From Blasia pusilla (taxonomy: Eukaryota; Marchantiophyta; Marchantiopsida; Blasiales), in assembly GCA_050084515.1 (NCBI GenBank), contig CM114271.1, positions 52,266,001-52,330,000 on the forward strand: a stretch of 64,000 bases of DNA, written 5' to 3'. Each line of letters starts with the position of its first letter. Position 1 is the stretch's first letter. The notes under the pieces are model-generated. The model was not told where the DNA came from. It saw only the letters and a list, made by a program, of their open reading frames with translations, and made no database searches. The position numbers were made by a program, and so were the translations under genes. Shown in pieces: positions 1 through 12,681 of this stretch.

Positions 1-2059
1 TTAACCAACCCATGACATATCATTCAAACTCCAACTAGTTATATATCTAGTGCTCTCAGATTTAGTTGTAAATAACCTGGCGTTAAAAGCATGCATATGG
101 TTTTCCTTCTAGTGTCTCTAGAAAGACATATTTCTTCACCTAGTGATATGGGCAATCTGATATGGCAACACTCAAGCATATCATATTTCCACGAGTGTAC
201 ATCCATGTGAATGAGTAATCACATCGTGTATTTGGGCTAATGCAATTTTCATATGTGGACTTGAAATACCTCTTTGCCTACCCTGAGCATCATAACAAAT
301 ATTCATGGTGCATTTGTTGACAACTCAACCACACCAATAATAGCAAGATTATCTCCATGGTACTCATGCCCATCTGCCAGTCATCCCAACATAAGTATAG
401 GTGTCTTTCAATTGGACAATAAATCCATACAAGATGCACCCATGGTATGATGTTATCCCTCCACAATGAATCCAAATGGAAAATTCAACAAGCCAAGTTT
501 AGATCAAAGACTCGAAGCTAAGAAAGCAAGGATGGATCAAAGACGTTTAAAGGGATCTCTTGTGGTAACCAGTTTTTCCAAGAGGAACTAGTTATAATCA
601 TCGAAGCAACTCACCCGACTCAACAATATCTTGGGCCAACATGAAAAATTTCTTCCTCACACACTTCAAATAAAGGACACCCCAGAATCATGTCTAACTC
701 AATTATATACTTGTAAATAATGGTAGTAGCAATTAGTACTAATGATATATCTAATGTACGTAGTTTAATGATGTACATAGTTGTTTCATGCTGAGTCTTT
801 CCAAGTTTCAACCATTTTAAAAATCTTAAACACTAATAATTAAAGAAAAAAACTTCCAAAAAGGGAAAATAGAACCAGTATAGAAATTGGGGAATTAAAG
901 CATAGAATTGGGAGAATTTAGGATTTTTTCGAGCCTATCCTTATCCACAATGGTTGAACATGATCAAATATGGAAGCATGAATTCAAACTTAATCTAAAA
1001 TATAGTACAAAATATGTCCTCTTAAAAAATATTTAAAAACCATAATAAAAATCTTTATCTTTTTTTGGTTTATAAAAACCACAATTACAATCTTTCTCAG
1101 TTGTAGTTCTTTTTATTTCTAAAATTTTTTTGACGTCAATTAAATTTCCTAAGCCTTTAGACCTGGAATAATTTTCACACTCTTGAATTTAAAATTTTAA
1201 AAAATCTAAAGAAAATAAAGATGGGGATTTTTTTCAAAGTCACCCCAACATGTTGCTTGCTCTTTTTGAACAAGCATTGAAAAAACAAGTTAATTATCCA
1301 ATTAAAAATCATTCTCTCCTTAAGAAGTTTTGAAAATTTAAATAAACACCAAAAAATGTATGGGCATTAAAATAAAATTTAGACGAACCGTTAGAATTAT
1401 TTTATTTTGAATCATAATAAAATTTTATTTACTTAAAGCTTAAGTCCAACTTTTTTTAAAATCTTGGAGCACTCAATGACATACTTAAGGGAGATAGTCT
1501 AAAGATCTATGAGAAAATATGGGAGTTATGAGAAAATCTGTTCCCTGAAAATCCTAAACTGAAATAACTCTAGAATTTATAATTTTATCCATGAAAAATT
1601 ATCTCCTTAAGAAATAGAAAAAATGAAAACTTGTCAAAAAATTATGGTATTAAAATACACTTTAAGCCAATGTTATGCATTTTAATACACATTATGTTTA
1701 AAAATAATAATATATTTGGATTATTTAAATAAAACTAAGAAAATTCCCCACCCTTTGTTGAATCTTTAAACCCTCTTAATTATTTTTATAGAAAGATAAT
1801 AAGAAATTAAATTTATGAGAATAAAAATTAAAACTCTAAAAAAATTGTGTGAATTATCCATCCATTTCATCCTCTACCCATACTTAATACATGAAAGAAA
1901 GTAAACTTCATTATTAGGAAAGGCTTGGACTTAAAGTTAAAATAAATAAAAGGATTATCTTAACCAAAAAATATTTGAATTATAATAAAATATGAACTAA
2001 TAAATTCCTACCTTACTCAATGATTGTAATATTTTTCTTTACTTGAAATCTCCCTAGAG
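1..2059. other. AT-rich intergenic DNA, no gene seen
   Basis: The stretch is strongly AT-rich, with poly-A/T runs and only short open frames (about 60 residues) that resemble no family I recognise. I see no RNA gene, LTR or coding remnant. It probably consists of old, decayed repeats. Confidence 0.6.
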
Positions 2060-3420
2060 TAATGTTGGGGTATTTTGTACATCATTCATTATTTTGAAGT
2101 AAAATAAACTCCTATAGAAAAGTAGGTGTCCTTTTTTGATATCTTAACCAACAAGATAATTTTGAGATGAAACTCTATACACATGGTCTTCGGGGCTTAT
2201 GAAACCTCCCTCCATTATTTAATAAGAATATGGGTCTAACCAAACTCTTTAAATTCTTACTTTTTACGTAGACTTGCGCAATAAGATCTTGTAAGGAAAA
2301 AGTGGTGTAGAGTTTTCATTTTGATCAAGAAGATGATTTTAAGATAAAACTTAATATACTTATGAATGAGAGCGTATTTAACTTCTCTATAAGATTCGAA
2401 ACTTAAGGGAAGTCTAAATGGCCCATAAATCATAGAACTTCTTAAACTAGTGCAATATGACTTTGCAAAGAAAAAAAAAAAAAAAAAAAAAGTTCCATTT
2501 TTATTTTAATCCCAAAGGATTAAAATAAAAATGGAACCCCTTTTTTATAAATTTAGACTTTATAAATTGAGATAAAAATTTGTAAAAATTTTCATAGGAA
2601 TATGCAGAAACTCCCTAAAAAGTTCAATCAAGAGGGACGTCCGAAAAAAATCGTATAAACCATAAGGTCTTTTTAGACTTGCACAATATGGCATGGTGAA
2701 GGAAAAAGGTGGGGTCTATTTAAATTCTGATGATAGCCAAAAAGATAATCTTGAGATAAAAACTTGGTGCACTTGTTCTTGGGGAAGTATGTAGCCTTCT
2801 TAAAAATTTACAATCAAAATGGAATTCCAACCAAAAACCCATAAATCATTAGGTGTGTCTAGACTCAATCAGCATGATATGGCCTTAAAAAGAAAAAAAC
2901 TTGGTCCATTTTTTGGTTTAGCCAACTATCTTGAGATTAAACTAGGTACACTTGTTAATGGGGGTTTATGAAACATCTCTACCAAAAATGGAAGTCATGT
3001 AAAACCCCATAGTCTTTTTAGATCTGGACCCGGGTGATATGCATGGTTTTGAAAAGAAAAAAGATGGAAGCTCTTCGAATTTCAATTTTAGAAAGAAATA
3101 AATCTTGGAGTCAAATTTCATAGAGTTGTTCATGGGCGTATATGTAACCTCCTTAATTATTTTCAATGAAATAGAAGTCTAGAAAAAAGCCAATAAATCA
3201 TAAGCTCTTTATGCTTACTAGAAACACTCCATATATATGGCCTTAAAAAAAAGAGGGGTCCATTTTTAATTTTATCCTTCAAGATTATCTTTAGGAGAAA
3301 AATTTTAAATGCGCTTTTTCATGGGTGTATATATACAACCTCACCTCCCTTCTAAATTTTAATCAAAATGGAAGTCCAACCAAAGTCCATAAATCATAAA
3401 TTCCTTGTAGACCAACACGC
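2060..3420. repeat. Decayed tandem repeat array, unit about 165-225 bp
   Basis: The same ordered set of landmarks recurs about seven times: a 'cataaatcata'-like block, then a 'tttagacttgcacaatatgg'-like block, an A-rich run, a 'gtccattttt'-like block, an 'aagataatcttgagataaaac'-like block, then 'catgggggtatatgaaacctcc'. The first landmark or its variant falls near 2250, 2426, 2652, 2840, 3005, 3192 and 3387, so spacing varies from about 165 to 226 bp. Copies have diverged, with indels and a poly-A expansion near 2470-2490. This looks like an old satellite-like or minisatellite array. It has no coding capacity. Confidence 0.65.
2492..2537. repeat. Perfect 21-bp inverted repeat with a 4-nt loop
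   Basis: The left arm (2492-2512) and right arm (2517-2537) are exact reverse complements around CAAA. The arm includes the 'ccatttttattttaatcc' block that recurs in the surrounding array, so it probably arose by a local head-to-head duplication of part of one unit. Confidence 0.85.
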
Positions 3421-6400
3421 TATGTGTCGTGCGCATACACATCATTCCACAATCCACATAACTGATTACATCTACAAAACAAACATATCAATCTTCCCAA
3501 CACATGAGTAGATCCATATACATACAAAAATACAATCATGCAATCGGCTCCAATGATGGCAATTGGATATGCACTCTATTAAAGACTGAGTTATAGTCAA
3601 ACTCATCTAATACGCAAATTGCTACATTGGATACTCATGCAAAGAAGGAAAGCTTAATCTTGGTTGGTCATAATTGTTCTAATTAGGATAAGATAAGCAC
3701 AGTTAGTGGAACTAGAGAATATGGTTAGGGTTAGGGTTGCTTGTATATACCTTATATAATTAATAATGAGACCAATCCCCATTCATTCTCTTGCTGAAAA
3801 AAAATTCTTCTCCATAATGATGTGTATGTTGGAGAGCCATATTCTACTAGTCATGCTTATTTAAAAATTTTCTACATTCTATTAGAGCTCTACAAGAAGA
3901 TTCCTTGACATCGATCCTTGGTGTAGGAGGAGAGAAGACAAGCACGAGAAGGAAAAATTTGAATTTAGGGCAAGGAGTTTTGAGTCAAAGTTGAGTGATA
4001 GAAGATTTGAGGTAGAGTCATTAAGATGATGAAAGTATGGAGATATTCTTTAAGGCTTTTCTAGTCAATTCAACAATATGGATGGTTACCGATTATAATG
4101 ATGCCAAAGGCTAATACCAACCATCTTGTAGGGCTTGTTGAGAGCTTTCAAGCAAAATCCTTTAAATTTGTGTTGATATCCTTAGCTCTCACAACAGTAA
4201 TTCTAGTGTAGGAAAGTGTAATTAGTGAAAAAGGTTTTGAAGTCTTCTCTCTACATGCGACTTTTGATCGATTCTTTCATATAATTGGTCAATTTTGGAA
4301 AATTTCTAGTGAATTTGTGTATAAGAATTACGTGCCCAATGAGAGCCTAGCCCGCCCCACACGCCATAAGATGGGTGTGGGCTCGGCCCGCCCAGATCTA
4401 TGTGACGGGCTCGACAGGCTCGGATGTGGGCTTCCTTCCTTCTCAATCCCCTTACTTGCCTTCGTGTTCTATACTCCCCCATTTCTTCTTCCCTCCATCT
4501 CCACTCCCTCCTACCTCATTGCTCCTTTTATCATTGCCTTGCCTTCCATCATGGACTAAAAGTGTGGGTCCCACCTTTTGGAACTCATGTCCAAACTTTT
4601 CCTCTTTGTCTTTGCTTATTTTTACTTTTCTCTCCGACCAAAAGTTCATAAATCATGCCACTTGGTCAAAATATGCAATTTGGTCTTAGGACGCAAGATC
4701 ATAATGAAAATAAAATGATCGTCTAAGGAGGGAATTAAAATTTTTAAACCTTAAGTGTGATCTCTTAATAGTGGTTTCATCATAGGAGATCAAATAGAAG
4801 ATTTGGTAAAGGATGTTAAAAAATCCACTCTTCCAAGTTTCAACTCAATCCAATTGTGGGAACCAATGATGCTTCAAGATAAAGAGAAGAAGAATGCTTA
4901 TGACATGTCCACTCAAAGACAATGATTATTACCGTGATTGGTCTTCCTCGTTTATTGATCCATCACTCAAACTAGCTTAAAGACACTAAATCATACAAAT
5001 ATTCTCATATGTATATTTTAAGATGAAGGTGAAATTTTAAGAGAAATATGTACATTTCCCCACCAAATGGAATTGTCAAGGGAAAATGGATATTTGAATT
5101 GCAAATCAAAAAATATATTCTAAATTCTAAAAAATACATAAAAATTTGAAGTGGTATTAAATGCCATATGGGCATTCTTCCAGATCTTGATATGGCCATA
5201 TATGGAGCATTTATGCTAGAAAGTGTTAGTGAATTAGTGCTTGAACGCTTCACTACAACATAATGCCTCAAGCAAATTATATCTCAAGATAAATGAGAAA
5301 CATCATATGATTGGAGGATGAAATCCTTAAAACCATAAGTTTAATCCTCGTAACTCACAAATATTGGAGAAGTGATGAGGTATGACTTTTTTAAGACTAA
5401 AGGATGTTGCTAGCTACTTGGGTAATAGGAAAATCTCTAGATGAGTAGCACAACCTTAAAATGAATGACTAAACCATTTTAGTTATAGTTTGAGTTATTT
5501 TTTTGGGCAATCATTTAAAGTTTAGTCATAAAAATCATACATTTCTTCTAGTGCAAGCTTACAACCATACATGCAGGTCGGGTTGGGCTAGGCTATGGGC
5601 CGGAAAACTAGTGCGGGCTCAGCCTGCCCGGGTCTAAACCAAAAAAAAATAATTGTCACCTAAAACTAGCAAGAGGCTGTTGTCCACTACAATGAGTGAC
5701 AACGAACTCCTCTTAGACTTGCTTTTAAGAAAAAAAATGAGTGGTTCACTATGTTTACATAATCAACTAATCCACTCTCTCCCCTTCTCCTACTCCAACT
5801 AACTCATCTATAGTTGTCCAATTTTAGCACCATTTTTAGAAGTTAGCCAACCCAATTAACCAAATGGCCTAAATTAGCATGGAATTTACTATAAGTAATA
5901 TCCTTATTCTAAATGCTCTCCCCCCCTTCCTAATGTGTTTTCCATTAGGAATTAAAAAGGGTTTTCCATGACCCTCATTTATTGAGGCATCTTGTTCTCT
6001 CCTTGTGCCATTATTCAACGTACCCTTGAGTGCGTATGGCGCTTGGCGCCTCGGACTAATGATCTGGCCAAGGATTAAAGGTAGGTTTGGCTTAAGTTGA
6101 TTGTTATTCGATGTGCTAGAAAAGTGTGTATTTCCCGTTTCATTTTTCTTGTATGGGGTTTTCATTTGGTGGTGTAAATATGGATGGGATGGTTTGATAG
6201 TAAGGAGGGTGTTAGAGTATGTAGCAACGGGCACATGTTGTTGATAATGTGTATAATATACACAACACTCAACATGGAATCTGATGTGCTCTTTATCGTA
6301 CACTAGCTGGTCCCCGTACTCAGCACGGGTGAAAGGCATCGAAGCCCTAAAAATTGTAGGCTGCCCTCTTATAACGGCGAATAACTCTCAAGTTCGATCG

Positions 6401-7385
6401 GACGAGTTTCAAAACCGAAAATGAAGAAGGAGAAAAATACGACCCGTGTCAAATAACCATAGACTGAAACAGACAGGTGGTGACAATAACCAAGAGGCAT
6501 GGCGACCCAATAATAGTAAGAAAGGGATCTAACACATAACCATAGTAAAATTGTAAAAGGATTGTCATTTCCATGGGATCCGTGGAGTTTTTTTTGAAAA
6601 CGGTACTAAAAAAAAGACCGTAAATCTTCAAGTTTTTCCAATCCTGGGTGGTTGAACCCTAAAATCTGGTCAGTCTTTGGCCGGGAATTTAGAATCTGAA
6701 CTGGAAATTTCCAATTTTTCCAACTTCCCTACGAAGTTTATTGTTTAAGAATAATATGCTTTTTGTTGCATAAGAGTATTCTATATTTTTGAATTTAAAA
6801 AGAAAAAGGGTTGTTAGAATTCTTACAACTTTCTTCTCCCGTAGTTATCATTATCCGTACAAGCACCCACGCTATTCTCGATTTCTAAAAGTGCAGAAAT
6901 GATGATTTGTGATTCCCGTGCGTTTGGTGGTAAAGATTACAATTCGCTTACTAGATTCTGGAATTAGAGAATACATTCTTCCTCATTCCCAAATCTAGAA
7001 AGTAATTTCCAGATTATGTATATTTTTCCAAGTATTTAATTAAAAACTTCTTATCCAGCGAACATTATTCTTATTAGCTTATTATTTTTACATTTTGACT
7101 AAATTATCCCAATATATTAATCGAAGTGACATGGCGTTTGCCAAGACGGGATCTCACGTTGTTCATTGACGAGTTTTGATGGGAAAATTGTCAGAGTGCA
7201 TCATTTCTGCGCATAATTCCGCAGTATGCGCTTACAGGGCGGGGGCGGCCACGACTATTTAAATCAGAAACTTGGAGTCATTCAAACAATGATGCGAGTG
7301 TTTGTAATCATGATCACGTTCATTTTGCAGACGTCGAGCCCGATGTTCACTGTTAATAACGTGCCCATGCTTGCATACAGAGGAA
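3421..7385. other. Intergenic DNA, no gene recognised
   Basis: The region is mostly AT-rich. Two short patches are rich in GGGCTCGGCCCG-like sequence (about 4345-4440 and 5575-5640) and look like fragments of one repeat family. The longest open frame (156 residues, minus, 5869-6339) has no recognisable motif and I treat it as chance. No RNA gene or LTR boundary was recognised. Confidence 0.5.
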
Positions 7386-7451
7386 TAATTGTGAAACGCT
7401 CGGACTTTTTTAAAAGTATATAGCGAAAAAAGACCGAGCGTTTCACAATTA
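7386..7451. repeat. Short hairpin, 26-bp arms with one mismatch
   Basis: The left arm (7386-7411) and right arm (7426-7451) are reverse complements with a single mismatch, around a 14-nt loop. The arms contain GAAACGCTCGG / CCGAGCGTTTC. The size would fit a very small MITE remnant or a foldback RNA precursor; nothing here tells the two apart. It lies about 0.5 kb beyond the 3' end of the frameshifted EXORDIUM-like gene. Confidence 0.75.
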
Positions 7452-7915
7452 CTCGGTTGTGTTCATGCATGCGCTTTAGGGTGTGCGCAAGATGCTTGCA
7501 AAATCCAGATATTCAGCGAACATTTTTAGCTGACGATATACAACTGCATGCAATTCCAGATTCGGAATCCTTACAGTTGATGGTGAAGACTACATCGATA
7601 TCCAAGGGAGAACTTAGCTTTCAATGCTCACATGGACTGTACTAACTAAGTAAAGATCTAGGCTAAAGTTCAGTTATAAAACCATGAAATGCCAGTGATC
7701 GAGGTCTAGGGTACTCTACGTAGCGTTCCTCGTGCGGTAGAACACTGGTAGACGGATGTGAATTCTCCGTGCACGCAGGAAGCGAACTTACTGTCAATCC
7801 TCAATCGTGTGGCAGCACGCTAAATTAAATAAGCTAATTCGACTCATAAGTTTCCAGTCAACCGAAGTACTGGGATCAACTCTGGTTTTTAGGCTTTCAA
7901 CAATTTGAATTCTAT

Positions 7916-8946
7916 TCAAGTTGGAGGGGGTGTACAGAGGAGAGTGGACGGATTCCACAAAGCGGGAAGGAGAAATGTTCTCTTGTCTGCGCCATTGGCG
8001 TTGTAGCTCGCACCGGTTCTCTTGTTGATGAGCAATGCGCCTGGAAAGCCTGGGTAAGCACCAGGGCCATAAATCCCGGCGCAAGCGGTTGCTGCCTCGA
8101 GGGGAGCGCTCGCATCTCCTTGGTAGTAACCAGTATCCCAGGGATTGGTGGCGGTGCCGGCCAGCATTGACGCGATGTTGATGATCATTCCGTCCATGCC
8201 CACGTCTCCATTCGGAGGCAGTAGAGGAGATCAGGAGGCCCATACTGAGCTCGGGCGAACGGCCACGCACATTCCCCGGGGCATTGCGTGGCGGAGTTGC
8301 CCACCCAGGCAAATGGCAGATTGTGGTTCTTGGAAGCGGCCGAGCGACTCGTGGAGAAGTGCGACGCGCACGAGTTCATGCAGAAATCCTCCACGATCAC
8401 ATCCGACGCCGTGAGTACGAAGAAAATGGCATTAGCATAGATCGGGAACTTTGCCAGGGAGCTCAACACCAGGGTTTCCAGGTCCGCATTCGTCAGCGTC
8501 TTGCCCTTGGAGTAAACTCTATCTTCGATCTCCCCAGCCAAGCTTACCGTGGAGGCAATCGACGATCCGCTGGCATTCTTGTAGCCCTGAGTCAGGCTCC
8601 ACCATGTATAGACGGAGGGCTTCGCTTTCTGGGCTTGGTGGAATGAGGAGAAGAAATCGCGAACTATGGATTGCTGCCGGGCGCTGAAGCGCCCGTACCA
8701 GATTACAAAAACTGGAATCTGAGCTGCCTCTCCCGAGAGAATGGGTCCGTTATGGTAAGTCAAGATCGTCGAGGGCGTGTCCACCAACTTCAGAACTCTA
8801 CTCTGATGAAGTATAGAACTCGAGGGCAACACCGACGCAATTGGAGTGGGATCAACGCTCGACTTCGCCTCCGGACTCGCAAAGCAGGAGTGGCTGAAAG
8901 TAACGATCAGTAAGCACAGCGGGATTCCCGACATGGATAACACCAT
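7916..8946 (-). pseudogene. EXORDIUM/PHI-1-like gene, copy A, with one frameshift
   Basis: The reading frame encodes a Phi_1 (EXORDIUM-like) protein, a plant secreted/apoplastic family linked to brassinosteroid- and carbon-dependent growth and first known as phosphate-induced PHI-1. The start at 8946 gives a hydrophobic signal peptide (about residues 1-23). Family landmarks follow in order: LTYHNGPIL, FVIWYGRF, FCMNSCASH and FAWVGN with CPGECAWPFA. Near 8222-8226 the frame shifts; the next frame (8203-7916) continues with [20 protein letters not shown] and [17 protein letters not shown] to a normal C-terminus. Aligned with the intact copy at 56.6-57.6 kb, the break fits loss of one nucleotide. 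Apart from this the gene is well kept, so a recent mutation or an assembly error is possible. It has no visible intron, as in the intact copy. Confidence 0.85.
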
Positions 8947-9321
8947 CTTCCGAAACGAGAGCCGTCACACCTGCAGAATTCTGCCACGATCCCAATAATC
9001 CTCCGCAGATCGGCAGATCGAATCGGCCTCTCTCCCAGCCGCAGCAGAGATCGACTCGGAATTCCTCACGCGCTCCTCTCGCTTGAGCCCGATCCCGACT
9101 TTCAGAGACTTCCCGCGACACGTACACCGGAAGTGCGTTCGAACGGCTGCGGCGTCCAGGTCCGGGCACCGGCGGATCTGTATATGTTCCTATCAAAGAG
9201 CCCAGCTCGCTACGATCATGGATCTGATAACGCGAAGTCGCGGAGCGAACGTTCTCGCAACGGCGGAGGTTTGACGGGTCAGTGGACTTGCGTAGGTGAG
9301 AAGATCATGGGAGTAGGGGGG

Positions 9322-9329
9322 ATTTATAC
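9322..9329 (-). promoter_or_regulatory. Candidate TATA box for EXORDIUM-like copy A
   Basis: The minus strand reads GTATAAAT here, about 380 bp upstream of the start codon at 8946. A start site some 30 bp downstream would give a leader of about 350 nt. The motif and position are plausible, but there is no direct proof of use. Confidence 0.4.
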
Positions 9330-9370
9330 CGAGAGTTGTTGACGCAAAAGCGCGTTTGATGCTCTCGTCC

Positions 9371-9420
9371 TGAGGCTGGCTGGCTGGCTAGCTAGCTACC
9401 TAGCAGGCCATAGTTAGCTA
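9371..9420. repeat. GGCT/GCTA simple repeat
   Basis: There are imperfect short tandem repeats of GGCT, then GCTA, followed by a degenerate tail (ACCTAGCAGG, TTAGCTAGG). It lies just upstream of the presumed promoter of EXORDIUM-like copy A. Confidence 0.6.
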
Positions 9421-11559
9421 GGTAAATTAGGCCGGGAATCTGGTGGCACATGCAACGTCATCTGATTATATCGGAAAAAGACGGAGTATGATACAAAAGC
9501 CGTTTTTGTCGCTGGTAGGGGTGAGGAAGCATGGGGAGTCGAGAATCCCCGCAGTAGTGGTGCCGTGACTGTAGCCCTGTTGCTATATAGCGACGGCAAT
9601 CATTAGTACATCACTTTCCCGATCCGTCGCTTTCACCCAACAGCAATCCCTCCCTCCCTCACCTTGCCACACGGAAAACGGCTGCGCACTGCACTGGTTG
9701 ATGTGGTCGCCGCACATTCGTCGTGATGCCGATCTTGGCGTGCGACAGATGGATGCCCTCTCCGGTTCGTGGGTTGAGTTGCCATGCTAACTTTGGGGAT
9801 GACGTGTCTGACGTTGGACTAGCTACATCGTCATCGAGGAAGAATGGAGTGGCGCGTGGTGAGAAGAGGATGATGGATAATTTTGGATTTGACTGACTTT
9901 CACACTAGTTTAGGGATCCTTTTTTAGGAGAAGGATAGTAGTTGTTCCAATCTTAGCTTCGATTTTTTCATTTGCTTTTCCCTTTTATTTATGTTAAGGT
10001 TGCAAAGGATCTTAGTACTCTTCTAGTGTATTTCGATACCCATGCAATGCATTAGTGAGAGGCAATGTCCGGGGAGAACGGGGGTTACATTGACCTAGCC
10101 GGGAAAAAAAAAGAATTTCCGTTTCACTTTGCAATTCAACGGCCAAAATAGGGGTTCTCCTTTGTATTTGTATCTCTTTAGCCGGCCGGATTCAAGAAAA
10201 TATCAAAAATTACCATTCTTGTCTTGAGAGACTGGAAATGTACCGATTCTCGCCAAAAAACTACCCGGACCCTGGTGAGAGGGTATGGAATTTGTGTGGG
10301 AAGAGATTGTGAGTGGTGAATTGTTAATGGAATACGCGTGGATAGGCTACATGAAGAGGAAAAAACATAATAGCTATCATTCGCTCATTGTCTCTCTACA
10401 AAGCTTGAACCTAAGAATCGATAAGGACTAATAGTGCACAAATGCGTAATTGATTTATGTGAACCAAGGCTCTTGTAAGAAATTAAAACACACAAATGAC
10501 TCACCTCAACTATTCCTCGACTTATAACAATAGCTCCATCGCCCGACTCGCCAATTTTTTCATAGCAATTCCACCATATCTTCTCGGGTGTCTTTCAAGA
10601 AAAGTTTCTCTTTGGAAAGCACAATACGATGAAAGTTGTAAGTTGTGTTTGGAGGGGAGGGCTTTTGACATCTCTAAATTTTGTCTTCCTTGACCCTTAA
10701 GCTTGGGCTACTCTTTAAATTTCTAAGAGGAGCGGTTAGCCCGATTTTGACATGTAATTTCTTGGCTCTAATGTTAGCATAAGTGTGTGTGGATGGTAGA
10801 GGCGGTCCAATCTCACACAAGCAAGTGTCCATACACATATTAAGTCTACTGTAATGTTCACAAGTATTCACTTTAAAATGAGCTATCATTTTCTAAGGGG
10901 TGTTCCTTTTCTAGAAGGGCTTCACTTCTTCGAAAGAAAAAGTAGAACCAAAAAAATGAACCTCCCCGCCATCCTCTAAAAAAAGTAAAAGTTCCTTCGC
11001 GTTTGCGAAGCGCTGAAAGGACCTAATCTGTTGTGGGGGAGGGGGGGCGGATAAGGACAGACTGCTACAACTTAAGCTCTTACACGCTCTTAAGCTCCTT
11101 TCCCCATTTAACATTATACAATATTAGAGGCTCGAAGATTTTTTACGGTGTGATTTTTGTTTGCAACTAGATCAAAGTGTCCCTCTTTCTTTTGTGAATG
11201 TCTTGAAAATATGATGGATCCATATTGACCTCAAGGGCATACTCATCATTACATATTACATACCGTTGTCTTCATCCATAGAGTCATTAATTAATGAGAC
11301 ATCATACTCAATCATTGAATTTAGATATATATAGGATCATATACCAAAAGGGTCTCCAATTAAATTCAGAAATCAGATCTCAAATACTCTATCTCTAGCC
11401 CTTAGCCAATCACATTAGAACCGATATGCCTCCGTTTGGAGTTTCATTTCTTTCACATTTGGATTCTATTTGGGCTCCATCCAAACACAACTTAAACGGA
11501 CCTCGCTATCAATTGTGAAAAAGTCCCTAAACATAGGGCTTTTTTTAACTCCTCTCATT
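9421..11559. other. Intergenic DNA, no gene recognised
   Basis: Only short open frames without recognisable motifs are present. A purine-rich patch lies near 11030-11050. I see no transposon termini and no RNA gene. Confidence 0.5.
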
Positions 11560-11960
11560 TTCCTTTGTATCACGATTAGCTTAGTCTATGGCGCCCAAAC
11601 TAACAAGGACCCAAAAACCGAGTCATGATTTCGGGTCCAACGAGGAAAGACCTTGCTATGACCCACCAAAGTTGGAACCTAGACTAGCTACTTGTAAGAC
11701 TAGGAAGGGTGGTAGAATTGGCCGTAGGGCTAATACGAGGCAAGATGAGCACATGTCTTAAGTGAGCCTTCGGCGAGAAAGGGGAAAAACTACTTGTAGA
11801 GACAAAGGCAAGGCAAGCAAGTTTTGAGATCTTGGAGTCAATCTCCAAGAAAGGGCAAGAAGGAAAGAACACTTGAGTAGTCAAGATTGGCAAGAAGCCA
11901 CCAGACTAGTCATGATATGTAATGGGCAGCAAGACAACCATAAGATGCCATACACATAGT
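11560..11960 (-). repeat. Inverted fragment of the LTR-like repeat seen at 32.6-33.0 kb
   Basis: The reverse complement of this segment matches about 32,640-33,025 block by block. Shared landmarks in order are 'gttgtcttgc', 'gactagtct', 'cttgcttgccttgcct', 'ctagctagtctaggttcc' and 'actttggtgg'. It is probably a solo fragment of the 5' LTR of relic F in the opposite orientation. Similarity may extend toward 12,100 but fades. Confidence 0.65.
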
Positions 11961-12681
11961 CAAAAGAAGCATAAGCTCGCCAAGAGACATAGAAACAAAA
12001 TTCCAAGCTCCAATACAAGTTTGGGGATCCAAGAAATGTATAATCTACACTAAGTCTCCACCAATGAATCTTGATAAGCTTTGACTAAGCTTACCAACGC
12101 CACCTTATTTGTCCCAAATGAATCTTGGGTCTAAAAGTTATGGTGTAAAATATGGTCAAAATCTCAAATGATAGTCCGGTTCCAAGTCCGGTTCTCAACT
12201 AGACTGGATTCCTCTCAAGTCTCGGTTCACGTTTGGTTTAGGTTTCCTTAGTCGCGACCATGAAACCCATGAAATGCTCAACCTTATTTACATCTCATCT
12301 TTTGTGTCTCCTTCAAGATCGCTTTCCATTGCGCAACCATCTTTGCGTGAGCCCACTACATTTTTTATGTTCCTTTTGGTGCCCTTTTGGTTATGAGGGT
12401 TGTAACAAACTCAATCCTATTAGTGCTTTGCGGTTTCTTGGATCCTTATGGAAAGCTCAACCGATTGAGTCTTTAGGACTTGACTTAAGTCTTCCGCTTG
12501 CAAAGCTCAAGGTTGGGAGTGTTTTAGGATGAAGCTAGAAGAGGTAGAGGTCATATTCTATCATGCTCTCTTTCCAGCTACACTCTCCCCAACCTCCAAG
12601 AAAAAAGGGTTAAGTGCTTGTAAAAGATGAACATGCATTTATTTTTTCAAGTAACTTTCCACTTTGCGACAATCTAAATGA

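Noticed and set aside
3723-3738. GGTTAGGGTTAGGGTT, like an interstitial telomere repeat
   Set aside because: It is under three units long and of the TTAGGG kind, not the plant TTTAGGG; it fits chance in AT-rich DNA.
5869-6339. 156-residue open frame on the minus strand
   Set aside because: No recognisable domain; likely chance.
8284-8646. Plus-strand open frames over EXORDIUM-like copy A
   Set aside because: These are antisense shadows of the real minus-strand gene. The same holds for 56,686-57,111 over copy B.
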